A DNA stretch of 63,186 bases from an uncultured Prevotellaceae bacterium (GTDB lineage Bacteria > Bacteroidota > Bacteroidia > Bacteroidales > Bacteroidaceae): the NCBI GenBank assembly GCA_900316575.1, contig ONDJ01000004.1, forward strand, positions 550-63,735, written 5' to 3'. Positions within the stretch are counted from its first letter, which is position 1. Each line of letters starts with the position of its first letter. Both the position numbers and the translations under genes were made by a program. This document shows positions 52,823 to 62,415 of this stretch, one piece after another. The notes beneath the pieces are model-generated. The model had not been told where the DNA came from and ran no database searches. It saw only the letters and a program-made list of their open reading frames with translations.

Positions 52823-52861
52823 GAACTCAAACATAACAAAAAACATTAACCTTTATCAATA

Positions 52862-53533
52862 ATGAAAAAGACACTATTGTGCACCCTCGTGGTGCTTACC
52901 ACACTCGCCTCCTGCAACAGCGAAAATGAGTTTCACCAAACTTCGTTCGACAAAGCCAGCGTGACCATGTATGCCGACCAAGTGAAAGACAGTGTGCTCC
53001 TCTACTATGCCGACGACTGGACCGCTTCGCTCAACGACTATTCATGGCTCAGCGTCAGTCCCACATCAGGAAAGATGGAAAAAGGCGCCATGCTCATGTC
53101 CACACCCCTCTATTTCACGGCAGAACCAAACACCTCGGGCAGAATACGATTAGTAAACCTTACTATCAGTAGCCACGAACAAGGCGGACTGACCATCACC
53201 CAGCTTCCTGTGCTCAACATCACTTATCCCTATTACTCATTCATCGAAGGCGACGAAGTGTCAACGGATAACCTGCGGTACGTTTCCACCTACACCGCCG
53301 TAGCCACCGAGGGACAAGTGCGTTTCACCGTCTATCGCGATGGAGCAACACTCAATAGCGACCAAGCGTGGTGCGTTCCCGAACTCACCACCTTTGATGC
53401 CGGCGAATATACCGTAGCTCTGACCCTACAGCCCAATACCACCGCTAGTCAACGCACCGCACAACTCACCCTAACCAGCGGTGGAGTCAGCACCGTCATC
53501 ACCATCAACCAACTGGCTGACGAAGAGAACTGA
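52862..53533 (+). CDS. BACON-domain lipoprotein
   Basis: A 223-aa lipoprotein with a type II signal peptide (MKKTLLCTLVVLTTLASC, Cys at residue 18) and a mature N-terminus NSENE that is acidic like the surface-export signals of Bacteroidetes lipoproteins. Two BACON-like domains are present: residues about 30-115 (DDWTASLNDYSWLSVSPTSG) and about 125-220. Such domains often bind mucin or carbohydrates or act as spacers. It lies 40 bases after the lptD-like gene and may be cotranscribed. Confidence 0.8.
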   Translation: MKKTLLCTLVVLTTLASCNSENEFHQTSFDKASVTMYADQVKDSVLLYYADDWTASLNDYSWLSVSPTSGKMEKGAMLMSTPLYFTAEPNTSGRIRLVNLTISSHEQGGLTITQLPVLNITYPYYSFIEGDEVSTDNLRYVSTYTAVATEGQVRFTVYRDGATLNSDQAWCVPELTTFDAGEYTVALTLQPNTTASQRTAQLTLTSGGVSTVITINQLADEEN

Positions 53534-53631
53534 TAAAACATTCATAGAAGCCTAAATTATCATAATGTGCATCCTTGGTGACGTTCGTGACTGAGGATGC
53601 CATATTGTTTATTCGTATATCCGCTGCGACC

Positions 53632-54699
53632 ATGCGCAAGATCATACATGTTGACATGGACGCGTTCTTCGTTTCGGTTGAAGAACACGACAATCCCGCG
53701 CTCAAAGGTCATCCCGTCGTCGTAGGCTACGACGGGCCACGCGGCGTTGTAGCCACAGCCAACTATGAAGCCCGCAAATATGGCATACATTCAGCCATGG
53801 CAGTAGCCACAGCCCATAAGCTTTGCCCCAATCTCATCGTCGTTGAAGGCCACTACAACCGCTACAAAGAAGTATCGGCACAAATCCATAGCATATTCCA
53901 CGACTACACAGAGCTCATCGAGCCACTCAGTCTTGACGAAGCCTATCTCGACGTAACCGCCAACAAAAAGGCAATACCCCTGGCCATGGATATTGCCAAA
54001 GAGATTAAGCAACGTATCTTTGACACAACCGGACTAACGGCATCAGCAGGAGCAAGCTATTGTAAGTTTCTCGCCAAAGTCGCGAGCGACTATCGCAAAC
54101 CCAACGGACTCTGCGTGGTGCATCCCGATAAAGCCATCGACTTCATCGACAAACTCCGTGTGGAACGCTTTTGGGGCGTAGGCGAGAAAACAGCCGAGCG
54201 TATGCACGCCTTGGGCATCTTCAACGGACAGCAGTTGCGCGAAGCGCCGCTGACAAAGCTTGTAGCCGAGTTTGGAAAGATGGGAAAAGTGTTTTACGAT
54301 TTCGCCCGTGGTAAAGACGAACGCCCCGTCGTCACCGAATGGGTGAGAAAATCCGTAGGCTGCGAGCGCACCTTCGCCGAAGACCTTTCAACCTACGAAG
54401 ACCTTCAGCAAAAACTCATACCCCTTGCCACCGAACTTGTACGTCGGCTTGAAAAAAGTCAATTCAAAGGACGCACGCTCGTCTTAAAAATTAAATACAG
54501 CGACTTTCGCCAGTCCACGCACAGCCACACGGGCACAACACCCCTTGAGAGCCTCAACGAAATCGTCCAAATCGCCACGCGCCTGCTTTCCGACACCCAT
54601 CTTAATAGCCGTTCCGTGCGCTTGTTGGGATTGACAGTAACAAGCCCATTTGTTCCACCAAACATTCCCATAGAACCACAACTATCCTTCGCTTGGTGA
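53632..54699 (+). CDS. dinB: DNA polymerase IV
   Basis: A 355-aa Y-family translesion polymerase. KIIHVDMDAFFVSVE carries the first catalytic Asp, and SLDEAYLDVT the second Asp-Glu pair. The steric-gate segment and HhH region (VGEKTAERMHALGI) follow, then the little-finger domain. The start at 53632 is chosen because MRKIIHVDMDAF is conserved; a longer frame adds unrelated residues. No LexA box was identified. Confidence 0.95.
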   Translation: MRKIIHVDMDAFFVSVEEHDNPALKGHPVVVGYDGPRGVVATANYEARKYGIHSAMAVATAHKLCPNLIVVEGHYNRYKEVSAQIHSIFHDYTELIEPLSLDEAYLDVTANKKAIPLAMDIAKEIKQRIFDTTGLTASAGASYCKFLAKVASDYRKPNGLCVVHPDKAIDFIDKLRVERFWGVGEKTAERMHALGIFNGQQLREAPLTKLVAEFGKMGKVFYDFARGKDERPVVTEWVRKSVGCERTFAEDLSTYEDLQQKLIPLATELVRRLEKSQFKGRTLVLKIKYSDFRQSTHSHTGTTPLESLNEIVQIATRLLSDTHLNSRSVRLLGLTVTSPFVPPNIPIEPQLSFAW

Positions 54700-55056
54700 A
54701 GATATGAAGCATAATCAAAGAACGTTTTTGCTAATTTATACCCCAAGCATATCTCCCGCTATGCCGACCGCAAAGAGCAACACCAATCAAGTTGTAAATT
54801 GCTTACAAATTAGAATCTTTGACCCTTTAACACAATACTTTATTGCTTCAACGCCAAAAGTAATGAGTTCTTTCTTTGCAAAGACGTCTTCTGGCATTTA
54901 TTGTTAGGTTCTCTCGTTTTCATCTAAGCGGCATTGATGTAGATGAGGCGTAAGATTTATCGGCAAAACGCAAACGGGGCTTCGCAAAATGCGAGTTTCT
55001 TTTTGTGCGCTAAGTAAGAAAAGGGTGGGGGATTATTCTTTTTTATGCTGAAAGCC

Positions 55057-55064
55057 TATTTTTG
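55057..55064 (+). promoter_or_regulatory. -7 promoter box of purB
   Basis: TATTTTTG lies about 130 bases before purB. The intervening leader contains a GNRA-capped hairpin. Confidence 0.5.
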
Positions 55065-55105
55065 CAGGCGTTTTTAAGGGTTTTACTTAATCATAGGAAA
55101 AGTAT

Positions 55106-55119
55106 CTGCCGTGAGGCAG
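55106..55119 (+). promoter_or_regulatory. GNRA-capped hairpin in the purB leader
   Basis: CTGCC-GTGA-GGCAG forms a five-pair stem with a GTGA tetraloop. The core GCCGTGAGGC recurs upstream of the pseudouridine synthase gene. Confidence 0.45.
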
Positions 55120-55195
55120 TTTGGTACAAAGCAGAGTGGCCCAAGAAGGACGTTACATAAGAGCTCGTTTTATTCAATAAGAAGTTGTTATATTT

Positions 55196-56554
55196 ATGAA
55201 TGCATTGCAGGCGCTATGCGCTGTTTCGCCCGTTGATGGGCGTTATGCCTCAAAGACAGGTTGTCTTTCCTCGTATTTTTCTGAATTTGCGTTGATACGC
55301 TACCGCGTCCGTGTGGAAGTGGAGTATTTCATTTGGCTCGCCACATTAGGTCTCCCTCAACTTCCTGCTTTGTCGCCGATGCAGCAAGAAGCACTTCGTC
55401 GTTTGTATGAAACGATGACACCCGCCGATGCACAGCGCGTGAAGGACACTGAGGCTGTGACAAACCACGACGTGAAGGCTGTGGAGTATTACGTAAAAGA
55501 AGGTATGGCAGGGATTGAAGGCTTGAGTGCTTATACCGAGTTCGTTCACTTTGGCTTGACCAGTCAGGATATCAACAACACGGCTTTCCCTTTGATGATT
55601 AAAGATGCGTTGACTGAAGTGTACATCCCAGCGTTGCAGCGGCTCATAGATCAACTGAACACCTTGGCCAATGAATGGAAAGAAATTCCGATGTTGGCTC
55701 GCACACACGGGCAGCCTGCTTCGCCTACTACATTAGGCAAGGAGATGAAGGTGTTTGCATACCGGCTTGAGGCACAGCTCAAAACGCTTTGCGAGACACC
55801 TATTTCTGCAAAGTTTGGTGGAGCCACAGGCAATCTTAATGCCCACAGCGTAGCTTTTCCTAATAAAGAATGGAGCGAGTTGGCTCAAGATTTTGTTGAA
55901 AACGTGCTCGGTCTCAAGCGTGAGCAATTCACAACACAGATAAGCAACTACGACAATCTTTCCGCTTTGTTTGACGCTATGCGCCGTTTGCACACAGTGC
56001 TCATTGATTTCAGCCGTGATGTTTGGCAGTATATTTCAATGGACTACTTCAAGCAGCGCATAAAGGCTGGTGAAGTGGGCAGTAGCGCTATGCCTCATAA
56101 GGTCAATCCCATCGACTTTGAGAATGCTGAAGGTAACTTCGGTGTAGCCGATGCTTTACTTACTTTCTTGTCGCAAAAGCTGCCCATTAGCCGTTTGCAA
56201 CGCGACTTGACTGACAGCACCGTGTTGCGCAACGTGGGTATGCCTTTTGCTCATGCCATGATTGCATTTGCAAGTCTTGAAAAAGGTATCGGGAAACTGG
56301 TGCTTAATGAGCAAAAGCTTCAAGACGACCTTGAACACAGTTGGGCTGTTGTGGCCGAGGCCATTCAGACCATCCTTCGTCGCGAGGGCTATCCCAAACC
56401 CTACGAAACCCTCAAGCAGCTCACACGCACCGGCGGTGAGATAACACAACAGACTATCCAATCTTTTATTGACGAACTCAACGTTCCTGATGGCGTGAAG
56501 CAAGAATTGCGTGCTATCACTCCATATAATTACACTGGAGTTCGTTTGCGCTAA
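55196..56554 (+). CDS. purB: Adenylosuccinate lyase
   Basis: A 452-aa enzyme of purine synthesis, cleaving fumarate from SAICAR and from adenylosuccinate. The catalytic signature GSSAMPHKVNPIDFENAEG (about residues 294-312) is clear. The SPVDGRYASKT N-terminus and FVHFGLTSQDINNTA mark the E. coli-like long form. The tetrameric cytosolic enzyme sits upstream of the pseudouridine synthase gene on the same strand. Confidence 0.97.
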   Translation: MNALQALCAVSPVDGRYASKTGCLSSYFSEFALIRYRVRVEVEYFIWLATLGLPQLPALSPMQQEALRRLYETMTPADAQRVKDTEAVTNHDVKAVEYYVKEGMAGIEGLSAYTEFVHFGLTSQDINNTAFPLMIKDALTEVYIPALQRLIDQLNTLANEWKEIPMLARTHGQPASPTTLGKEMKVFAYRLEAQLKTLCETPISAKFGGATGNLNAHSVAFPNKEWSELAQDFVENVLGLKREQFTTQISNYDNLSALFDAMRRLHTVLIDFSRDVWQYISMDYFKQRIKAGEVGSSAMPHKVNPIDFENAEGNFGVADALLTFLSQKLPISRLQRDLTDSTVLRNVGMPFAHAMIAFASLEKGIGKLVLNEQKLQDDLEHSWAVVAEAIQTILRREGYPKPYETLKQLTRTGGEITQQTIQSFIDELNVPDGVKQELRAITPYNYTGVRLR

Positions 56555-56572
56555 TGTACAAGAGCACTTTTC

Positions 56573-56584
56573 AGCCGTGAGGCT
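56573..56584 (+). promoter_or_regulatory. GNRA-capped hairpin upstream of the pseudouridine synthase gene
   Basis: AGCC-GTGA-GGCT, a four-pair stem with a GTGA loop, in the 83-base gap after purB. It shares its core with the purB leader. Confidence 0.4.
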
Positions 56585-56637
56585 AATACGTATTTTTATT
56601 CTTTTATTATCAATCATTAAAGCCTACTTAAACGACA

Positions 56638-57924
56638 ATGGCAGATTTTGATGCGTTCGAGAAGAACGAAGGTTACACAGAGAGTGGTAACACAGAGAAC
56701 AGATCACAGAGTTACAACCGAGAGCAGGCAGGTGGCGAGCGTCCCTATCGCAGCAATTATGAAGGAGGCTACCGCAGTTATGGCAATCGCCAAGGTGGCT
56801 ATCAACGTGGCGGTTACAACAACTATCGTCAAGGCGGCTATCAATCGCGCTATAATCGCAATCAGAGCGGTGAAGAGCAGCCCAATTCCGAGCAGTCGCA
56901 ATACGGCTATAGCAGTTATCGTCCGCGCTATAACAGTAACGGCGAGCGCAACTATCGTCCGCGTTTCACCACAGGTTATCAGCGTCGCGAAAGTTATAAT
57001 AATGAAGAGCGCGGCTATCGTCCTCGCTTCAACAGTGGCTATAATGGTGGTGAAGATGGAGGCTATCGTTCGCGTTACAACCAAGGCGGCTATCAGCGTC
57101 AAGGCGGTGGCTACAGCCGTGGTGGCTATCAGAAACGCGGCGGCTATGGCAATCGCTACAATCCCAAGCGCCGCACCGCCTTTGCTGAGCACATTGCCGA
57201 TCCCGATGCACCGCTGCGCCTGAACAAGTTCTTAGCCAACGCTGGTGTATGTTCCCGCCGCGATGCCGACAAGTACATTCAAGCAGGTGTCGTTAGGGTT
57301 AATGGTGAAGTCGTTACAGAGTTGGGCACAAAGGTGTTGCGCACCGACGAAGTACATTTCCACGATCAGCTCATCAAGCCCGAATTGAAGATTTACGTGC
57401 TGCTCAATAAGCCCAAAGGCTATGTCACAACAAGCGAAGACCCCAACAACCGCAAAACGGTGATGGACCTTGTGCGTGGAGCCTGCCCCGAGCGTATATA
57501 TCCTGTAGGGCGTCTTGATCGCAACACAACGGGTGTGCTTCTGCTCACCAACGATGGCGAGATGGCTTCAAAGTTGACACATCCCAAGTATCTAAAGAAG
57601 AAGATCTATCACGTTTGGCTCGACAAGAATCTGAAGTCTGAAGACGCTCAGCGCATTGCCGAAGGCATCATGCTCGATGATGGCGAGATCCGTGCCGACG
57701 ATATTCAATATGTCAATCAATCCGACCGCAAGCAGGTAGGCATTGAGATCCACAGCGGACGTAATCGTATTGTTCGCCGCATGTTTGAAGCCTTGGGTTA
57801 CCACGTTATTAAACTCGACCGCGTGTTTTTCGCTGGTCTTACCAAGAAGAACCTCAAACGTGGTGCATGGCGTTTCCTCACCGAGGAGGAAGTAAACTTC
57901 CTGCGCATGGGTGCTTACGAGTAA
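56638..57924 (+). CDS. Pseudouridine synthase (RluB/RsuA-like) with Tyr/Gly/Arg-rich N-terminus
   Basis: A 428-aa protein. Residues about 30-185 are low complexity, with many GGY, YR and RGGY elements resembling eukaryotic RGG/YG-rich RNA-binding regions. The S4 RNA-binding domain starts at residue 195 ([19 protein letters not shown]), then the catalytic domain with Asp294 in [17 protein letters not shown]. It isomerises a uridine in 23S or 16S rRNA. Similar extensions occur in Bacteroidetes. It overlaps no neighbour; asnS follows 37 bases later. Confidence 0.92.
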   Translation: MADFDAFEKNEGYTESGNTENRSQSYNREQAGGERPYRSNYEGGYRSYGNRQGGYQRGGYNNYRQGGYQSRYNRNQSGEEQPNSEQSQYGYSSYRPRYNSNGERNYRPRFTTGYQRRESYNNEERGYRPRFNSGYNGGEDGGYRSRYNQGGYQRQGGGYSRGGYQKRGGYGNRYNPKRRTAFAEHIADPDAPLRLNKFLANAGVCSRRDADKYIQAGVVRVNGEVVTELGTKVLRTDEVHFHDQLIKPELKIYVLLNKPKGYVTTSEDPNNRKTVMDLVRGACPERIYPVGRLDRNTTGVLLLTNDGEMASKLTHPKYLKKKIYHVWLDKNLKSEDAQRIAEGIMLDDGEIRADDIQYVNQSDRKQVGIEIHSGRNRIVRRMFEALGYHVIKLDRVFFAGLTKKNLKRGAWRFLTEEEVNFLRMGAYE

Positions 57925-57961
57925 CTGTTTTGAAACTTTCTTTTTATCAGCTCAAGCAATC

Positions 57962-59356
57962 ATGAAAAGAACAAAGATAACCGACCTAATCCGTTGCACC
58001 GACTACGGCACCGACGTGTTAGTCAAAGGCTGGGTGCGTACCAAGCGCGATAGCAAAGCCGTATGTTTCATTGCGCTCAACGATGGAAGCACCATCAAGA
58101 ATATACAAGTTGTAGCCGACGTAGCAAACTTCGATGAAAATCTGCTTCGCAGTATTACTACAGGAGCCTGTCTCTCGGTGACGGGTAAACTCGTAGAGAG
58201 TCCGGGAGCAGGTCAGGCCAGCGAGGTACATGCCACAGCTATTGAGCTTCTTGGCACGTGCGATGCCGACTATCCTATGCAGAAAAAAGGTCAGAGCTTC
58301 GAGTTTATGCGCAAGCACGCCCACATGCGTCTTCGCACCAATACTTTCGGAGCAGTGATGCGCATACGCCACCACATGGCTATGGCCATCCACACCTACT
58401 TCCACGAGCATGGCTACTTCTATTTCCACACACCGCTCATCACAGCCAGCGATGCCGAGGGAGCTGGCGAAATGTTCCAAGTCACTGTGCTCGACCCAGA
58501 GAATCCGCCACGCAACGAGCAGGGCAATGTGGACTATTCACAAGATTTCTTCGGCAAGCACACGAGCCTCACCGTTAGTGGACAACTCGAAGGAGAACTT
58601 GGAGCCACGGCTTTAGGTGCTATTTATACCTTTGGTCCCACTTTCCGTGCCGAAAACAGTAACACCCCGCGCCACCTTGCAGAGTTCTGGATGATTGAGC
58701 CCGAAGTGGCTTTCATCGACCTTGAAGAGTTGCAAGACATTGAGGAAGACTTCATCAAGTATTGTGTCAGCTGGGCTTTAGAGCATTGCCAAGACGACCT
58801 TGAGTTTCTCAACAAGATGATCGACCGTGGTTTGCTCGAACGCTTGCGCAGTGTCATAGCCACCGACTTTGTACGTTTGGATTATACCGAGGGCATTCGC
58901 ATTCTTGAAGAAGCCGTTGCCAATGGCCACAAGTTTGAGTTCCCCGTGTCTTGGGGTATGGACTTGGCCAGCGAGCACGAGCGTTACCTTGTGGAAGAAC
59001 ACTTCAAGCGCCCCGTCATTATGAGCGGTTATCCCAAAGAGATCAAAGCTTTCTATATGAAGCAAAATCCCGATGGGCGCACCGTTCAGGGTACGGACGT
59101 GCTTTTCCCGCAAATTGGTGAAATCATAGGCGGTAGTGTGCGCGAAGAAAGCCTCAACAAACTACAAACGCGCATCGAAGAGCTCGGTATTCCAATGAAA
59201 GACATGTGGTGGTACCTCGACACACGTCGTTTCGGCACTTGTCCTCATGGCGGTTTTGGTCTCGGTTTTGAGCGCCTAATGCTCTTTGTGACGGGTATGC
59301 AAAACATTCGCGATGTTATTCCCTTCCCGCGTACACCGGGTCAGGCAGAATTCTAA
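57962..59356 (+). CDS. asnS: Asparaginyl-tRNA synthetase
   Basis: A 464-aa class IIb synthetase. The N-terminal OB fold ([25 protein letters not shown]) binds the anticodon. Class II motif 2 is seen in [25 protein letters not shown], and motif 3 in [15 protein letters not shown] near the C-terminus. The start at 57962 gives the family-like [11 protein letters not shown]. The presence of this enzyme implies direct Asn-tRNA charging. Confidence 0.97.
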   Translation: MKRTKITDLIRCTDYGTDVLVKGWVRTKRDSKAVCFIALNDGSTIKNIQVVADVANFDENLLRSITTGACLSVTGKLVESPGAGQASEVHATAIELLGTCDADYPMQKKGQSFEFMRKHAHMRLRTNTFGAVMRIRHHMAMAIHTYFHEHGYFYFHTPLITASDAEGAGEMFQVTVLDPENPPRNEQGNVDYSQDFFGKHTSLTVSGQLEGELGATALGAIYTFGPTFRAENSNTPRHLAEFWMIEPEVAFIDLEELQDIEEDFIKYCVSWALEHCQDDLEFLNKMIDRGLLERLRSVIATDFVRLDYTEGIRILEEAVANGHKFEFPVSWGMDLASEHERYLVEEHFKRPVIMSGYPKEIKAFYMKQNPDGRTVQGTDVLFPQIGEIIGGSVREESLNKLQTRIEELGIPMKDMWWYLDTRRFGTCPHGGFGLGFERLMLFVTGMQNIRDVIPFPRTPGQAEF

Positions 59357-59391
59357 TAAAGTTCTACCAGATAATTACAACATCACTAAAC

Positions 59392-59430
59392 GCGGGTGCG
59401 CCCTCATCGGAGGACGCACCCGCTTTCCTT
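59392..59430 (+). terminator. Terminator after asnS
   Basis: GCGGGTGCGCCCTC (59392-59405) pairs with GAGGACGCACCCGC (59410-59423), one mismatch, four-base loop, T-rich tail. It could also serve the converging gcvT unit. Confidence 0.85.
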
Positions 59431-59475
59431 GCTATAATAGACTTGTCGTTCAGCAAAGAAAACTGCTATTATCTA

Positions 59476-60561
59476 TTACTTCTTATAGCTCTTCTGATAG
59501 AAGCGTTTCTTACAAACGATGCCTTTGCGGGGCTTGTTGTGTATCATGACTTCAACGGGCGTGTCAAGCTTGGAGTAGGCAAAGTCAACGAGTGCCATAC
59601 AAACGCTCTTGCCTGTGCAGATGCTCTTATAGCCAGTGGTGACGTAGCCAATTTCCTTGCCATCAGCACATACTGGATAGCCGTGGCGTGGAATGCCTTT
59701 GTCTTGCAGTTCTATGCCTACAATCTTCTTTTCTATGCCATTGGCTTTCTGCTCGGCGCAGGCCTCTTTGCCAATAAATTCTTCTTTGTCGAGCTTCACA
59801 AACATAGAGAGTGCAGCCATGACGGGCGAAATCTCGTCGGTTAGTTCGTCGCCATAAAGTGGCAGCCCCACTTCAAAACGCAACGTGTCGCGACAGCCTA
59901 GGCCACAGGGTTGCACCTTTGCAGCAATGAGCTTGTCCCAAGCGGCGCGAATGAAGTTGTGCGAACCATATACTTCAAAGCCGTCTTCGCCCGTGTAGCC
60001 CGTGCGTGAAACGATGACTGTCTCGCCTTCTACTTCTATTTCCTTGAACGTGTAGAATACTAATTCTTCGCAATCCAAGCCAAGCAAGGGCTTCATCAAA
60101 GCCTCAGCCCCTGGGCCCTGTATAGCCAGCTGCCCATAGTAGTCGCTTTGGTTTACGGCAGTGGCTTCAAATCCTTTGATGTTTTCAAGCATCCATGCGT
60201 AGTCCTTGTCAATGTTGGCAGCATTGATAACTAACAAGAAATCGTTTTCGTCCATTTTGTACACGAGCAAATCATCTACCGTTCCGCCGTTAGGATAGAG
60301 CATCATGCCATAGAATATCTTGCCTGGCTCAGCCCCTGCTACATCGTTGGTGAAAATGTGCTGCACAAACTTTTCAGCTTCGGGTCCAGTGACGCGCACT
60401 TCGCCCATGTGGCTCACGTCGAACACACCTACTTCGTGTCGCACAGCATTGTGTTCGGTGGTAATGTCTTTGTAGTAGAGCGGCATGTCAAAGCCGCCGA
60501 AAGGTACCATGTTGGCACCCAATTCCACGTGCTTGTCGTGGAGACAGGTTTGCTTGTCCAT
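59476..60561 (-). CDS. gcvT: Glycine cleavage system aminomethyltransferase (T-protein)
   Basis: A 361-aa enzyme transferring the methylene group from aminomethyl-lipoyl GcvH to THF, releasing ammonia. MVPFGGFDMPLYYKDITTEHNAVR and FDVSHMGEVRVTGP near the N-terminus, and SRTGYTGEDGFEVY in the middle, are diagnostic. The conserved Asp lies in NGGTVDDLLVYK. Length is normal. lplA is directly upstream. Confidence 0.96.
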   Translation of the reverse strand: MDKQTCLHDKHVELGANMVPFGGFDMPLYYKDITTEHNAVRHEVGVFDVSHMGEVRVTGPEAEKFVQHIFTNDVAGAEPGKIFYGMMLYPNGGTVDDLLVYKMDENDFLLVINAANIDKDYAWMLENIKGFEATAVNQSDYYGQLAIQGPGAEALMKPLLGLDCEELVFYTFKEIEVEGETVIVSRTGYTGEDGFEVYGSHNFIRAAWDKLIAAKVQPCGLGCRDTLRFEVGLPLYGDELTDEISPVMAALSMFVKLDKEEFIGKEACAEQKANGIEKKIVGIELQDKGIPRHGYPVCADGKEIGYVTTGYKSICTGKSVCMALVDFAYSKLDTPVEVMIHNKPRKGIVCKKRFYQKSYKK

Positions 60562-60631
60562 CGTTTTGTTGGAGTTATTGAGTTGATAAAGTTTTGTTGG
60601 AGATTTCGGAGTGATATGAGTGTTCGGAGTG

Positions 60632-61648
60632 CTAAGAGTTCTCAGATTTTATTGAAAGCAAGTTTTCTAAAGCCTTGGGGGTGAGGCCACGTATGGTGGC
60701 ATGGAGCAAGCATTCCTTGGCACGGGCTTGTAAGTGTGCTGTAGTAAAAGGCGTGCCCTTAAATGCTTCTCCAAAGGCGCATTGTGCGTCACTCGTTGCA
60801 AAAAAATCGCCTTTGAGACTGACATCGCTAACACGTGACCCTCGCAACGTGAAGTGAAGCTCTATTGTTCCGCAGCCTTCTATGCGAGCGCTCACTACTT
60901 CATCCGCCACTTGAATGTGTCCGAAGAGAAAGTCTAGCTCTCTATAGGTTCGTTCTATATTCTCGATTGCTGCAATGTCTGCTTCGCTCAGCGTGATATG
61001 CCGGTTTGTTAGTAAGGCGGTGAGCCGATCACGTAGCGATAGTGTTCCACCGCAGATATAGTCTTTGAGCAGACCGATGCGACTTCGCACACTCTGCACA
61101 CCCTTGGCTTTGAGCTTTTCTGGAGCGGGACGCAAAGCGCGCTGCATGGCTTCCATGTTGGTGTCGTAGAGCATGGTGCCATGCACGATGTTGCGCTCTT
61201 TCAAATGGTAGAACGCATTGCCACACACCTTCCCGCCATTTTCTAAAATGATGTCGTTTCGCCCCGAAAGCTTCGCCGTAGCCCCCAATTGAGTGAGGGC
61301 TGCTGCTACAGCTTCTGCATATTCTTTGAAGATGGGTTCCACGTCGCCGCCGCGCGTTATGAGGCTCCACATGATGTTTCTGTGGTCGGCAAAAACCGCT
61401 CCGCCGCCGCTCTTGCGCCTAACAATGTCAATGCCGTGCGCCGCGCAGTAGTCTAAGTCAAATTCCTGATGCGCCACTTGATTACGCCCCATCACCACCG
61501 TGGGCGGCAGTATCCACGAGAAGAGATAGTCGCCACCAGGCAGTTTTCCTGCTACGTACTCTTCGGCAGCAAGAAAAAACGTAGCCGTCTTTCCCGCAAC
61601 ATCTATCGGGAAGCGCACTTCGCAGGCTGGAAACATGGTCGTTTTCAT
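60632..61648 (-). CDS. lplA: Lipoate-protein ligase A
   Basis: A 338-aa enzyme that activates lipoate (or octanoate) and attaches it to lipoyl-domain lysines, as in GcvH. The substrate-binding motif RRKSGGGAVFADHRNIMWSL and the conserved Lys-containing segment GNAFYHLKERNIVHGTML are present, followed by the C-terminal accessory domain. ATG is preferred over a TTG 12 bases upstream. It lies 70 bases before gcvT, fitting lipoylation of the glycine cleavage complex. Confidence 0.9.
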   Translation of the reverse strand: MKTTMFPACEVRFPIDVAGKTATFFLAAEEYVAGKLPGGDYLFSWILPPTVVMGRNQVAHQEFDLDYCAAHGIDIVRRKSGGGAVFADHRNIMWSLITRGGDVEPIFKEYAEAVAAALTQLGATAKLSGRNDIILENGGKVCGNAFYHLKERNIVHGTMLYDTNMEAMQRALRPAPEKLKAKGVQSVRSRIGLLKDYICGGTLSLRDRLTALLTNRHITLSEADIAAIENIERTYRELDFLFGHIQVADEVVSARIEGCGTIELHFTLRGSRVSDVSLKGDFFATSDAQCAFGEAFKGTPFTTAHLQARAKECLLHATIRGLTPKALENLLSIKSENS

Positions 61649-61699
61649 GGCGTCAGTCAAGTATCATACATGACGTAAGGGGCACAATATGCAATAGTT

Positions 61700-62383
61700 T
61701 TACAAATAGTCTTCCACCGTTTCGTTGAAATAGTCCATAAAGGGCTTTGCCACTTGGCAGGCTTCTGTGGCACGTTGCAGCCAGTTGGCAGAAACGACTT
61801 CGATATCGGTCAGTGGTAGCATCACGCAATAGGCGCGCGGGCGGATCAGTTCGGGGTGGGGGAAGTCTTTGGGAAACCCCTTGGGTACCGTTTTCAAGCA
61901 GTCCATGCCGATCGTTTCGCCAAAGAGCTGCTTGAAGCGTGGTTCGTTAACAATGTCGAGCAGACGCTTCGGGTTGGCTACGATTTCATTGCGAATGGCT
62001 TGGAGTGTGTCGCTCGGCAACCAATAGTTTCCACAAGCCACCATACTGGCATTTGGCTCTACATGGAGGTAATAACCCAGATAAGGTGTCTTTTGGCCAC
62101 GCCCATTGATAAAACTGCCGATGTGGGTTTTGTAGGGCGACTTGTCCGCAGAGAAGCGGGTGTCGCGATAGATGCGATAAGTGGTTTTTTTCACTTCTAT
62201 GCCAGCAATCTCTTCATCAAAGTCGGCTAGCGATTGAATAAAGTCGGCTGCCATGCGTTGGAAAATGTCAGCAGTTTCGTCGTAGAGCGCACGATTGGCC
62301 TTGAACCATGGTCGCTCGTTGTGCTGCTTGAGTTGCCGCAGGAACGACAAGACTTTTTTTCGTTCAGTATTGGTGGTGTTCAT
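61700..62383 (-). CDS. DUF2461 family protein
   Basis: A 227-aa cytosolic protein of the DUF2461/TIGR02453 family. The landmarks FLRQLKQHNERPWFKANRAL, YRIYRDTRFSADKSPYKTHIG and GYYLHVEP are conserved in this family. No biochemical function is known. It starts 32 bases after trkH and probably shares its transcript. Confidence 0.9.
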   Translation of the reverse strand: MNTTNTERKKVLSFLRQLKQHNERPWFKANRALYDETADIFQRMAADFIQSLADFDEEIAGIEVKKTTYRIYRDTRFSADKSPYKTHIGSFINGRGQKTPYLGYYLHVEPNASMVACGNYWLPSDTLQAIRNEIVANPKRLLDIVNEPRFKQLFGETIGMDCLKTVPKGFPKDFPHPELIRPRAYCVMLPLTDIEVVSANWLQRATEACQVAKPFMDYFNETVEDYL

Positions 62384-62415
62384 GCGTATAGAACAAATCT
62401 TGTGTGTGTAGCGGT

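Larger units (their letters stand above)
54700..55195. other. 496-base gap before purB
   Basis: No convincing gene; a 67-codon frame near the left edge lacks protein features. It holds the palindrome TCTTTGCAAAGA (54873-54884), a -7 box, and a small CTGCC-GTGA-GGCAG hairpin (55106-55119). Confidence 0.55.

Noticed and set aside
54704-54907. A 67-codon frame after dinB
   Set aside because: No domain or signal-peptide logic is visible, and it lies in an AT-rich intergenic stretch with a palindrome.
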